From Aurantimicrobium photophilum (GTDB lineage Bacteria > Actinomycetota > Actinomycetes > Actinomycetales > Microbacteriaceae), in the NCBI RefSeq assembly GCF_003194085.1, contig NZ_CP023994.1:372001-436000 (forward strand): a stretch of DNA of 64,000 bases, written 5' to 3'. A program made the position numbers and the translations under genes. Positions 53,385 through 61,617 of the stretch are shown one piece after another. The stretch's first letter is position 1. Every line of letters starts with the position of its first letter. The notes beneath the pieces were generated by a model, which saw only the letters and a list, made by a program, of their open reading frames with translations, did not search any database and was not told the DNA's origin.

Positions 53385-53747
53385 TGTCTAGGTTCACGAC
53401 ATCGTTGATATCTGTCCCACAACATCGTTGATACTCCAACCCTGACCGCGCTGAACCCCTCGGGGGTTCACATTTCGATGTCTTGCAACATTGATCAAGG
53501 AATTTGATATCTGTTCTGCTTGAGACGAATCGATTCGTTCACTTCAAGCTAAGAAACCTACATCCGCGCTGGTGCAAGACAAGATGGCAGATTCACTTCA
53601 TCGGCTTCTTGCCCGCCAAGCAGCGCTAGTGCGGTGCTCTAAATCAACGGGGCATCAAGGAAATAATCCAACAGGCATGATGCGACAACTCGTTGCAATA
53701 ACAACGAAGTCTCGAGACATATATCAACTATGTCTCGAGACTTCACA
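53385..53747 (+). mobile_element. 363-bp non-autonomous IS481-like element, copy B
   Basis: Near-identical to element A. Near its right end a 16-bp perfect stem (53706-53721 with 53729-53744, loop TATCAAC) replaces a one-mismatch stem in A. Transcripts of the tRNA gene, running leftward, enter this hairpin within about 8 bp of the tRNA end, and it is followed on that strand by a T-rich stretch, so it may act as the tRNA terminator. Confidence 0.75.
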
Positions 53748-53763
53748 CAAGTGCCCTCGAGAG
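53748..53763 (+). repeat. 16-bp repeat copy 4: native target at the tRNA-Arg 3' end
   Basis: CAAGTGCCCTCGAGAG covers the acceptor 3' strand, discriminator and part of the T arm of tRNA-Arg, plus four downstream bases. Confidence 0.9.
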
Positions 53764-53824
53764 GATTCGAACCTCCGACCTTTGGTACCGGAAACCAATG
53801 CTCTATCCCCTGAGCTACGAGGGC
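53752..53824 (-). tRNA. tRNA-Arg (anticodon CCG)
   Basis: 73 nt on the minus strand. Acceptor GCCCTCG pairs with CGAGGGC, followed by discriminator A; CCA is not encoded. D stem GCTC/GAGC, anticodon stem TTGGT/ACCAA around loop TTCCGGT with anticodon CCG, and T arm GGAGG-TTCGAAT-CCTCT. The last 12 nt lie in the 16-bp repeat shared with the insertion array, so the gene is intact despite three insertions at its end. argS starts 60 bp away in the other direction. Confidence 0.95.
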
Positions 53825-53869
53825 GGGATTGAACAAGGCTATCAGTCGGGTTGAATACGAGTCCCCCGA

Positions 53870-53875
53870 TAGAAT
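53870..53875 (+). promoter_or_regulatory. -10 box of argS
   Basis: TAGAAT, 8 nt before the GTG at 53884, with no Shine-Dalgarno between. Indicates a leaderless argS message. Confidence 0.5.
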
Positions 53876-53883
53876 TGTCCATT

Positions 53884-55548
53884 GTGACCCCACAAGACCT
53901 TGCACGCGAACTATTTGAACGCATTCTCGTCGTTGCCCAGCGTGGAAGCTTCGAGACTTCCAATCTGGTGGCAGACGAAGTAGTACTAGAACGTCCCAAG
54001 AATCGCGACCATGGAGATTGGGCATCCAGTATTTCTCTCAAATTGGCAAAGCCATGGGGGTTGAACCCTCGCGAACTTGCAACCCAACTGGCCCTGGAAC
54101 TTGAATCAGTTCAAGGAATCGCTTCTGTTGAAGTCGCAGGTCCTGGCTTCATCAACATTCGCCTAGATGCAGCTTCAGCAGGTGCTCTTGCCAAAACCAT
54201 CGTTGACGTTGCTTCTGAATATGGCAATGGAGACGTTTACCGCGGGGTGAAGCTCAATCTTGAGTTTGTCTCAGCGAACCCCACAGGCCCTATCCATATG
54301 GGCGGTACCCGTTGGGCTGCTGTTGGTGACTCTTTAGCGCGTATTCTTCAAGCTGCTGGTGGTGAAGTTACCCGCGAGTACTACTTCAATGACCATGGTG
54401 CACAGATTGATCGCTTCTCACGAAGCCTCATTGCCGCTCATTTGGGTGAGCCAGCTCCAGAGGATGGCTATGGCGGTGCATATATCCATGACATCGCAGA
54501 ACGTGTTGCAGCTGCCTATGCACAAGACCTCTCAGTACTTCCTCGAGATGAAATGCAGGAAGTATTCCGCTCTATTGGTGTGGAACTCATGTTCGGTGAA
54601 ATCAAAGCTAGCCTGCATGAATTCGGTGTGGACTTTGATGTCTACTTCCACGAGGACTCACTCCATGAGTCTCGAGCAGTTGAACGCGCAGTTGAGCGTC
54701 TTCGCCAGCAAGGCCACATCTTCGAACAAGATGGGGCAACCTGGCTGCGCACAACTGATCTCGGAGACGACAAAGACCGCGTAATTATCAAGAGCGATGG
54801 TCAGGCTGCCTATATCGCCGGAGACCTTGCGTATTACTTAGATAAGCGTGAGCGTGGCTTTGATCGCAACATCATCATGTTAGGTGCAGATCACCACGGT
54901 TATGTTGCCCGAATGATGGCGATGTGTGCTGCGTTTGGTGACGAACCAGGTGTAAACCTCGAAATCATGATTGGCCAGATGGTCAATCTTGTTCGTGACG
55001 GACAGCCCATGCGCATGAGTAAGCGTGCAGGAACAATTGTCACTCTCGAAGATCTGGTTGAAGCAGTCGGTGTAGATGCCGGTCGTTATGCCCTTGTGCG
55101 CAGCTCTAGCGACTCTCAGCTCGATATTGATCTTGACCTTCTAGGCAAAAAGACCAATGACAACCCTGTCTTTTATGTGCAATATGCCCATGCCCGAACC
55201 TGTGCTGTCGCGCGCAACGCAAAAGCTTCTGGTGTGCGCCGTGAAGATGGTTTTGCGCCCGAGCTGCTGGACCACGAGGCAGAGTCTCAACTACTAGGTG
55301 TCCTGCAAGAGTTCCCTCGCATTGTGGCGCAGGCAGCGGAGCTTCGAGAGCCCCACCGCGTTGCTCGCTATATCGAAGAAGTAGCCGGCTACTACCACCG
55401 CTGGTATGACAAGTGCCGTGTTATTCCACAGGCAGATGAAGAAGTAACAGATCTTCAACGCACACGTCTATGGCTCAATGATGCGACCGGTCATGTTATT
55501 CGTAATGGTCTTGGCTTGTTAGGTGTTTCCGCTCCGGAGCGCATGTAA
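53884..55548 (+). CDS. argS: Arginyl-tRNA synthetase
   Basis: 554 residues, class I. An N-terminal Arg-tRNA-synthetase domain (about 1-85) precedes the catalytic fold with the HIGH-type motif as [12 protein letters not shown] and the KMSKS-type loop as [26 protein letters not shown] is also conserved. The C-terminal DALR anticodon-binding domain ends [13 protein letters not shown]. Chosen start GTG 53884, 8 nt after TAGAAT; a TTG at 53851 would place 11 unlikely residues in front. It stands next to the tRNA-Arg gene it charges. Confidence 0.95.
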   Translation: MTPQDLARELFERILVVAQRGSFETSNLVADEVVLERPKNRDHGDWASSISLKLAKPWGLNPRELATQLALELESVQGIASVEVAGPGFINIRLDAASAGALAKTIVDVASEYGNGDVYRGVKLNLEFVSANPTGPIHMGGTRWAAVGDSLARILQAAGGEVTREYYFNDHGAQIDRFSRSLIAAHLGEPAPEDGYGGAYIHDIAERVAAAYAQDLSVLPRDEMQEVFRSIGVELMFGEIKASLHEFGVDFDVYFHEDSLHESRAVERAVERLRQQGHIFEQDGATWLRTTDLGDDKDRVIIKSDGQAAYIAGDLAYYLDKRERGFDRNIIMLGADHHGYVARMMAMCAAFGDEPGVNLEIMIGQMVNLVRDGQPMRMSKRAGTIVTLEDLVEAVGVDAGRYALVRSSSDSQLDIDLDLLGKKTNDNPVFYVQYAHARTCAVARNAKASGVRREDGFAPELLDHEAESQLLGVLQEFPRIVAQAAELREPHRVARYIEEVAGYYHRWYDKCRVIPQADEEVTDLQRTRLWLNDATGHVIRNGLGLLGVSAPERM

Positions 55549-55576
55549 CCAGTTCGCGTGGGTGTTTTCACTCGCC

Positions 55577-55637
55577 TAGAATTGAGGTTCACCGCAAATA
55601 GTGCTTGGTGAAAGGCTTCAGGGACCAAGCCGGGTCC
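55577..55637 (+). promoter_or_regulatory. Promoter and structured leader of the lysA-hom-thrC-thrB operon
   Basis: TAGAAT (55577-55582) would start transcription near 55589, leaving about 95 nt before the lysA GTG. In that leader GCTTGGT (55603-55609) pairs with ACCAAGC (55624-55630), while GGACC (55622-55626) can instead pair with GGTCC (55633-55637). The two hairpins share bases and exclude each other, as in attenuators. No lysine riboswitch core or run of Lys/Thr codons was recognised. Confidence 0.4.
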
Positions 55638-55683
55638 GCTCGCCCACACTTTTACTCTGATATTTATCTCAAGAGGTATTCCT

Positions 55684-57111
55684 GTGGTTGCTAACCCGCT
55701 TGCTCCACACTGGCTCGACGCCAGTGTGGATGACAACGCGTTGATTGGTGACATTTGGTCATCAAATACCTTACGTAATCCCTCGGGTGAGCTTGAAGTT
55801 GCTGGAGTTCCTGTTTCTTCTCTGGCGGCTCAATTCGGCACCCCAGTATTTGTTGTGGATGAAGCTCACGCACGTCATCGTGCTGAACAGGTCAGATCAG
55901 CTTTTGATGCTGCACTTGGCGCTGTCGGGACCACAGCAAAGGTTTACTACGCAGGTAAAGCTTTCCTTTGTACTGAAGTAGTTCGTTGGGTTTCCGAAGC
56001 AGGACTCAATGTTGACGTTGCTAGTGGGGGAGAGCTTGCTGTGGCGCTCGCCGCCGGACTCGATCCAGCCCGCATCGGCCTGCACGGAAACAACAAGTCG
56101 CAGGCTGAAATCGAGCGTGCTGTTGATCTCGGTATCGGCACCATCGTTATCGATTCGTTTGTTGAGATCGGACGAGTTGCTGATGCTGCTCGTCGTGCCG
56201 GCAAAACTCAACGCGTTCGTCTTCGCGTGAACAGTGGTGTTCACGCACACACTCACAGCTTTCTTGCTACCGCGCATGAAGATCAGAAGTTCGGCGTCAC
56301 CATTTCTGACGCTCCTGCGCTTGTTACTGAGATTCGCTCACATGATTCTCTGGAGTTTGTTGGTCTTCACTGCCACATCGGTTCCCAGATCTTCGGAACA
56401 GATGGTTTTGCTGAATCGGCTGCACGATTGCTGACTCTGCACGCAGAACTCCTTAGGGGTGGTCCAGTTCCCGAGCTGAACCTCGGTGGAGGCTTCGGAA
56501 TTGCCTACACACCTGCAGATGAGCCGACTCCTATTGAAGAAATCGCTCAGGAGATTGCTTCTGTCGTTGCTGCAGAGTGCGCTCGTCTTGGTATTGAAAT
56601 TCCAGTTATCTGTGTTGAACCTGGTCGTGCGGTGATTGGCACGTCCACCTTCACTCTCTATGAAGTGGGAACCACCAAAGATGTCACCGTTGAAGTCGTT
56701 GATGTAAACGGTGTCCCCACTGGCGAATCTGCAGTACGCAAGTACGTCAGCGTTGACGGCGGCATGAGCGACAACGCACGCCCTGCGCTTTATGGGGCTG
56801 ATTATTCAGTTCGCATAGCAAACCGAGTTTCTGATTCTGAGCCCGCGCTGGTGCGTATTGCAGGTAAGCACTGTGAATCCGGAGACATTCTTGTCTATGC
56901 GGATTACCTTCCGGGGGATGTCCACCCAGGTGACCTACTCGCCATTCCTGCTACCGGCGCATACTGCTGGTCGCTTGCCAGTAATTACAACTACTTAACA
57001 CGACCTCCGGTCGTGGCCGTGAAAGACGGCGCCGCACGCGTGATTGTGCGCGGCGAAACCGAAGAAGACCTCTTAGCGCGCGACATGGGCGTTATCCGAA
57101 AGGCACAGTAA
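55684..57111 (+). CDS. lysA: Diaminopimelate decarboxylase
   Basis: 475 residues, fold III PLP enzyme. It makes lysine from meso-diaminopimelate. PLP Lys in VYYAGKAFLC. FVGLHCHIGSQI, LNLGGGFGIAYT and CVEPGRAVIG bind the cofactor phosphate, and GKHCESGDILVY has the active-site Cys from the partner subunit. GTG start with AGAGG upstream. Its stop overlaps the hom ATG (TAATG). Confidence 0.95.
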   Translation: MVANPLAPHWLDASVDDNALIGDIWSSNTLRNPSGELEVAGVPVSSLAAQFGTPVFVVDEAHARHRAEQVRSAFDAALGAVGTTAKVYYAGKAFLCTEVVRWVSEAGLNVDVASGGELAVALAAGLDPARIGLHGNNKSQAEIERAVDLGIGTIVIDSFVEIGRVADAARRAGKTQRVRLRVNSGVHAHTHSFLATAHEDQKFGVTISDAPALVTEIRSHDSLEFVGLHCHIGSQIFGTDGFAESAARLLTLHAELLRGGPVPELNLGGGFGIAYTPADEPTPIEEIAQEIASVVAAECARLGIEIPVICVEPGRAVIGTSTFTLYEVGTTKDVTVEVVDVNGVPTGESAVRKYVSVDGGMSDNARPALYGADYSVRIANRVSDSEPALVRIAGKHCESGDILVYADYLPGDVHPGDLLAIPATGAYCWSLASNYNYLTRPPVVAVKDGAARVIVRGETEEDLLARDMGVIRKAQ

Positions 57112-58439
57112 TGATTGAGTACCGTAACGTCCGCGTAGCTTTGCTGGGTGGTGGAACCGTCGGAGCGCAGGTAGCGCGATTGCTTCTGGAACACAAAGAA
57201 GAGTTTGCTTCTCGCGTGGGGGCTAGCTTGGAGCTCACCGGCATTGCCGTGCGCAACTTGGACGCAGCGCGTTCTGCAGATCTGCCCAAGGAGCTCTTCA
57301 CAACTGACGCAGAATCTTTGATTCTGGGAGCCGACATTGTCATCGAGGTCATGGGTGGTCTGGAGCCAGCTCGGAGCTACATTCTGCAGGCCATTAACTC
57401 GGGTGCTGATGTTGTCACCGCAAACAAGGCACTTCTTGCTACTCACGGAACAGAATTATTCGAGGCAGCCGAGCGCGTAGGCGCTCAGCTCTACTTCGAA
57501 GCTGCTGTTGCGGGTGCAATCCCGATCATTCGCCCACTGCGTGAAAGCCTTGCCGGTGACCGCGTCAAGCGCATCATGGGCATTGTGAACGGAACCACCA
57601 ACTACATCTTGGACAAGATGGACACCGAAGGCGCGTCATTCGATGACGCGCTTGCCGTGGCCACTGAGCTGGGATATGCCGAAGCAGATCCCACCGCAGA
57701 CGTTGATGCTTTTGATGCAGCTCAAAAAGCTTCCATTCTGGCCAGCCTCGCCTTCCACACCACGATTCCTTTGGAAAGTGTTCACCGTGAAGGTATCCGC
57801 GCGATCTCGGGTAAGACCGTTGAACTAGCAAAGAAGGCTGGTTACGTGGTCAAGCTCCTCGCAGTTTGCGAGCGCTTGACCGACCCAGCCACTGGTGAAG
57901 AAGGCGTCTCTGCGCGTGTTTACCCTGCATTGATTTCCCGTGAGCACCCACTTGCCGCGGTTCACAAGGCCAACAACGCAGTCTTCGTTGAGGCAGAAGC
58001 AGCTGGCTCGCTGATGTTCTATGGCGCAGGTGCTGGGGGCCCCGAGACTGCTTCTGCAGTTCTGGGTGATCTCGTCTCTGCTGCACGACGTCACGTAATC
58101 GGCGGTCCTGGTTTGGGTGCTTCTACTCACGCGAACCTGCCTGTGTTGCCCATTAGCGCGATCACAACCCGCTACCACGTGACCCTGCTGGTCTTTGACC
58201 GTCCTGGTGTTCTGGCCTCGGTTGCTGAAGAGTTTGCCAAGCACGGTGTTTCGGTCGAATTGGTTGAGCAAGGCACATTTGGTAGTGAGGCGGTGTCTGG
58301 AGAGGCTGCTCCGACGGCTACGCTAGTTATTGGCACGCACGCAGCTCTTGAGTCTGATCTGGCGGCCACCGTTTCCGCTCTCGCGCAGCTGGATGCCGTG
58401 AGCTCAGTGGTTTCGGTTCTACGAGTTGAAGGAGCCTAA
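57111..58439 (+). CDS. hom: Homoserine dehydrogenase
   Basis: 442 residues. [17 protein letters not shown] is the NAD(P) loop, [11 protein letters not shown] and [25 protein letters not shown] the catalytic block with Asp/Lys. The C-terminal ACT domain (about 360-440, [25 protein letters not shown]) usually mediates threonine feedback. It supplies homoserine for both threonine (thrC-thrB next door) and methionine (metX at 8-9 kb). Confidence 0.95.
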   Translation: MIEYRNVRVALLGGGTVGAQVARLLLEHKEEFASRVGASLELTGIAVRNLDAARSADLPKELFTTDAESLILGADIVIEVMGGLEPARSYILQAINSGADVVTANKALLATHGTELFEAAERVGAQLYFEAAVAGAIPIIRPLRESLAGDRVKRIMGIVNGTTNYILDKMDTEGASFDDALAVATELGYAEADPTADVDAFDAAQKASILASLAFHTTIPLESVHREGIRAISGKTVELAKKAGYVVKLLAVCERLTDPATGEEGVSARVYPALISREHPLAAVHKANNAVFVEAEAAGSLMFYGAGAGGPETASAVLGDLVSAARRHVIGGPGLGASTHANLPVLPISAITTRYHVTLLVFDRPGVLASVAEEFAKHGVSVELVEQGTFGSEAVSGEAAPTATLVIGTHAALESDLAATVSALAQLDAVSSVVSVLRVEGA

Positions 58440-58440
58440 A

Positions 58441-59526
58441 TTGGCACACCAGTGGCGTGGCGTTCTGCCCGAGTATGCAGACCGTCTGAACATTTCTGAT
58501 GCAACCCCCATCATCACCTTGGGTGAAGGTGGCACGCCACTGATTGAAGCTAAGGCTCTCTCGGCACGCACTGGTGCACGTGTCTTCGTGAAGTACGAAG
58601 GAATGAACCCTACGGGTTCATTCAAGGACCGCGGTATGACCATGGCCATCTCGAAGGCTGTGGAGCACGGTGCCAAGGCAGTTATCTGTGCTTCCACCGG
58701 TAACACCAGTGCTTCTGCTGCGGCCTATGCAACTCACGCAGGTATTTCTGCCGCTGTACTTATTCCTGAGGGCAAGATCTCCATGGGAAAGCTCAGCCAG
58801 GCTGTTGCTCACAACGCTGAAATTATTCAGATCGAAGGAAACTTCGATGACTGCCTCGACATCGCGCGTGACCTCGCAGCTAACTACCCTGTTCACCTCG
58901 TGAACTCGGTGAACCCAGACCGCATCGAAGGCCAGAAGACTGCTGCATATGAAGTAGTTGAAGTTCTCCAGGACGCTCCTGACTTCCACTTTGTTCCCGT
59001 AGGTAACGCGGGTAACTACACCGCATACTTCCGTGGGTACAGTGAAGAACTCGAACGTGGTGCTGCAACCAAGCTTCCTCGTATGTTCGGTTTCCAGGCA
59101 GCTGGTTCAGCACCTATCGTGCTCGGCCACCCCGTCAAGAACCCCGAAACTATTGCAAGTGCTATCCGTATTGGTAACCCTGCTTCTTGGGAGTTTGCAC
59201 TCGGTGCACGCGACACCAGCAATGGCTACTTTGGTGCCATTGATGACGCAGGCATCCTTGCTGCACAGCGGATCCTTTCTGCTGAGGTCGGCATCTTCGT
59301 AGAGCCAGCTTCTGCAATCTCTGTTGCTGGTCTTCTGGAGCGTGCTGAGAACGGCCACATTCCAGCAGGTTCCACCGTTGTGTTGACCGTGACCGGTCAC
59401 GGCCTCAAGGACCCCCTCTGGGCTCTCAAGAAGGCTGACGGCACCGAAGTAGCTCCTACTGTTGTTCCAGTCAGCACCGAAGAGGTTGCTGGCGTACTTG
59501 GCTTGGTCAAGGGCGCTTCTCACTAA
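58441..59526 (+). CDS. thrC: Threonine synthase
   Basis: 361 residues, PLP fold II. PLP Lys in [26 protein letters not shown] and [15 protein letters not shown] are phosphate- and cofactor-binding. The start is the TTG at 58441, one base after the hom stop, because AAGGAG sits 6 nt before it; a TTG at 58426 falls inside hom with no ribosome site. Confidence 0.93.
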   Translation: MAHQWRGVLPEYADRLNISDATPIITLGEGGTPLIEAKALSARTGARVFVKYEGMNPTGSFKDRGMTMAISKAVEHGAKAVICASTGNTSASAAAYATHAGISAAVLIPEGKISMGKLSQAVAHNAEIIQIEGNFDDCLDIARDLAANYPVHLVNSVNPDRIEGQKTAAYEVVEVLQDAPDFHFVPVGNAGNYTAYFRGYSEELERGAATKLPRMFGFQAAGSAPIVLGHPVKNPETIASAIRIGNPASWEFALGARDTSNGYFGAIDDAGILAAQRILSAEVGIFVEPASAISVAGLLERAENGHIPAGSTVVLTVTGHGLKDPLWALKKADGTEVAPTVVPVSTEEVAGVLGLVKGASH

Positions 59527-60476
59527 TGTCTTCAGGGTCCATGCAGGTGCCGGTAGGCAGAGCGGTTACCGTTCGCGTACCGGCTACTTCGGCAAACTTG
59601 GGCCCCGGCTTTGACACCCTTGGACTTGCTTTAGGTTTCTACGACGAGCTCGAGGTTTCCACTCGATCTGAACCAGGTGCAACTGTCGATGTCATCGGTG
59701 AAGGTGCAGCAGATAGTGCTGCTCCGGTATCCACCGACTCTTCCAACTTGGTTGTTCAGTCCATTGCTCACGCTTTCGCGCATGCGGGCGTGGCAATGCC
59801 TGGACTGAACCTTCGTGCACACAACCAGATTCCTCACAGCCGCGGCATGGGTTCCTCTAGTGCGGCGATTGTTTCTGGTTTGGTTGCGGCTCAAGGTTTG
59901 CTCGAGGGAATCTTTGACTTCGACGCAGATACCCTGCTGCGTCTTGCTACTGATCTTGAAGGCCACCCCGACAATGTCGCGCCTGCGCTTTTCGGTGGCC
60001 TGACAATTGCGTGGACCACTGAAGATGGTCCCCGCTGCAAGCGTTTGCTCGTTCACCGAGGTGTTTCACCTCTTGTGTTGGTGCCCTCCTTCACCATGTC
60101 GACAAAGCAGGCTCGTGCTTTGCAGCCAGAGAGTGTTCCTCACGAAGACGCGATCTTCAACGTGTCACGCTCTTCTCTGCTTGTCGCTGCGCTCACGCAG
60201 AGCCCCGAGCTGTTGTTTGAATCAACAGAAGACAAGCTCCACCAGGATTATCGTGCTGAGGCAATGCCTCAGACCAGTACCTTGATCAAGCTTCTTCGTG
60301 AGCACGGCTTCGCAGCTGTTGTTTCTGGTGCTGGTCCATCCATATTGGTGCTGTGCTCAGATCCTGCACAGCGCGTCGAAGCAGCAAAGCTTGTTGCTCA
60401 GCACGAAGAGAGCCCGTGGCGAGCTCTCATGCTTGCTGTGGACTTCGCAGGCGCTTCCTACGCACCTGCTGAATAA
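59526..60476 (+). CDS. thrB: Homoserine kinase
   Basis: 316 residues of the GHMP kinase family. VPATSANLGPGFDTLGLAL is the substrate-binding start, PHSRGMGSSSAAIVSG the ATP loop, and AVVSGAGPSILVL the C-terminal motif. It phosphorylates homoserine for ThrC. ATG overlaps the thrC stop (TAATG). An ATG five codons in is a possible alternative. Confidence 0.94.
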   Translation: MSSGSMQVPVGRAVTVRVPATSANLGPGFDTLGLALGFYDELEVSTRSEPGATVDVIGEGAADSAAPVSTDSSNLVVQSIAHAFAHAGVAMPGLNLRAHNQIPHSRGMGSSSAAIVSGLVAAQGLLEGIFDFDADTLLRLATDLEGHPDNVAPALFGGLTIAWTTEDGPRCKRLLVHRGVSPLVLVPSFTMSTKQARALQPESVPHEDAIFNVSRSSLLVAALTQSPELLFESTEDKLHQDYRAEAMPQTSTLIKLLREHGFAAVVSGAGPSILVLCSDPAQRVEAAKLVAQHEESPWRALMLAVDFAGASYAPAE

Positions 60477-60482
60477 CCACTG

Positions 60483-61355
60483 CTACGTAGTTGCTTTTCT
60501 GGCCTGAAGCCAGAAGCGCAGGGCCAGACCTAAGCGGATTACTCCGCGCACTGGCGCCCAGAGGATGCCCTTGTATTTCACATGGATAAAGCGCATGGCG
60601 CTTTCATGGTGAATACGAAGCATGGTCTTCTTGATGGCCTTGGTGGATTCGCCACCGATATGGGTAATCGAAACTTCAGGAACATAGAGGTTGGTGTAAC
60701 CGAGCTTGCCTAGTCGGTATCCCAGATCCACGTCTTCGAAATACATGAAGTAGTGGTCATCGAAGCCTCCTACTTGTGTGAACAAGTCCCTGCGGACGGC
60801 AAGGCAGGCGCCTGAAACCCAGCCGGTAGAAACTGTCTTGTTCTGAAGATGTGCTTCCGAAAGATAGTTCTTGGTCCACGGGTTAGTGAGCCAAATATTG
60901 GCAAAAAATGCGTGCCCCACTCCGTTACGAATGGAAGGGATAGAACGTGCTGAGGGGTAAACAGAGCCGTCTTCGTTGTAAATTCGAGGTCCAGCCACGC
61001 CAACCTTTGAGTCCTGAACTGCATTTCTGAGTGACGCAACCGTCTCCGGGTTCAGTTCACTATCTGGATTGCACACCAACAGAGTCGTGAGTTCCTTATG
61101 GAGGCCAGGAACTGCTTTGTTCACCGCTGAACCGTAACCGACGTTTGCGTCAAGCTTGAGTAGGTTGACACCAAGCTTCTTGGTGAGCTTCTCAGTAACT
61201 TCAACGTCTGCAGAGTTGTTGTCCACTACTGTGATCTGGCTGGGGGAGGCGACTGACTTCACTGCACTGGTGAGGAAGTCAGCAAACTGCGCGCTGGAGT
61301 TGTAGCTCACGGTAATGATGGCTACATCGCTGGGGGCAGTTGTCTTTTGAGTCAT
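60483..61355 (-). CDS. Family 2 glycosyltransferase, rhamnosyltransferase-like
   Basis: 290 residues from ATG 61353-61355 (AAGGA upstream). VAIITVSYNSSAQFADFL starts the GT-A fold, VVDNNSAD and VCNPDSELNPE carry the Asp motifs, and STGWVSGACLAVRRDLFTQVGGFDDHYFMYFEDVDLGYRLGK is the strong C-terminal block of WbbL-like rhamnosyltransferases. A single gene outside the main glycan locus, convergent with thrB. Use of the dTDP-rhamnose made by the Rfb enzymes is inference. Confidence 0.85.
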   Translation of the reverse strand: MTQKTTAPSDVAIITVSYNSSAQFADFLTSAVKSVASPSQITVVDNNSADVEVTEKLTKKLGVNLLKLDANVGYGSAVNKAVPGLHKELTTLLVCNPDSELNPETVASLRNAVQDSKVGVAGPRIYNEDGSVYPSARSIPSIRNGVGHAFFANIWLTNPWTKNYLSEAHLQNKTVSTGWVSGACLAVRRDLFTQVGGFDDHYFMYFEDVDLGYRLGKLGYTNLYVPEVSITHIGGESTKAIKKTMLRIHHESAMRFIHVKYKGILWAPVRGVIRLGLALRFWLQARKATT

Positions 61356-61501
61356 GAGAATTTTCCTTCCCCAGACTACAAGCACAGTCCATCACTGGCT
61401 TGAACCGGAGGGTTCCCAGGTTTAAGTACAGCAAACTGCTACTATGTAAGTGCACCGGTTGAAGTCGCGAAATCTCGCGAAAGCCTCCCGGAGCATTCAC
61501 C

Positions 61502-61517
61502 AGTTCGATATCGAACT
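61502..61517. promoter_or_regulatory. 16-bp perfect palindrome upstream of rho
   Basis: AGTTCGATATCGAACT lies 100 bp before the rho ATG, in the 262 bp between rho and the divergent glycosyltransferase gene. A second repeat, TCGCGA-AATC-TCGCGA (61467-61482), lies 20 bp away. No clear assignment. The rest of the gap shows no gene. Confidence 0.4.
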
Positions 61518-61617
61518 TCTGTAACACCTCATTTCGCACTACCTCCACACAGCCCACATTTTCGAATGCAGCGGCTTGGAAAAGCTCTAGTGCACTAAAT
61601 ATCTATAAGGAGAACTC

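Noticed and set aside
51654-53824. Integrase-type genomic island with att sites in tRNA-Arg
   Set aside because: The repeats look like attL/attR, but there is no integrase gene, each unit has transposon-type inverted ends, and the cargo is only the elements themselves.
53572-53832. 86-codon plus-strand frame starting in element B and running through the tRNA (and its 71-codon twin in element A)
   Set aside because: Its second half is the antisense of tRNA-Arg and of the 16-bp repeat, the two copies end differently only because of what lies downstream, and no ribosome site or family similarity is seen.
55589-55683. Lysine riboswitch upstream of lysA
   Set aside because: The leader is about 95 nt, too short for the five-helix lysine riboswitch, and none of its core sequences were seen.
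61502-61517. LexA (SOS) box upstream of rho
   Set aside because: The palindrome has GTTCGA and TCGAAC in the opposite order and without the 4-bp spacer of the actinobacterial SOS box.
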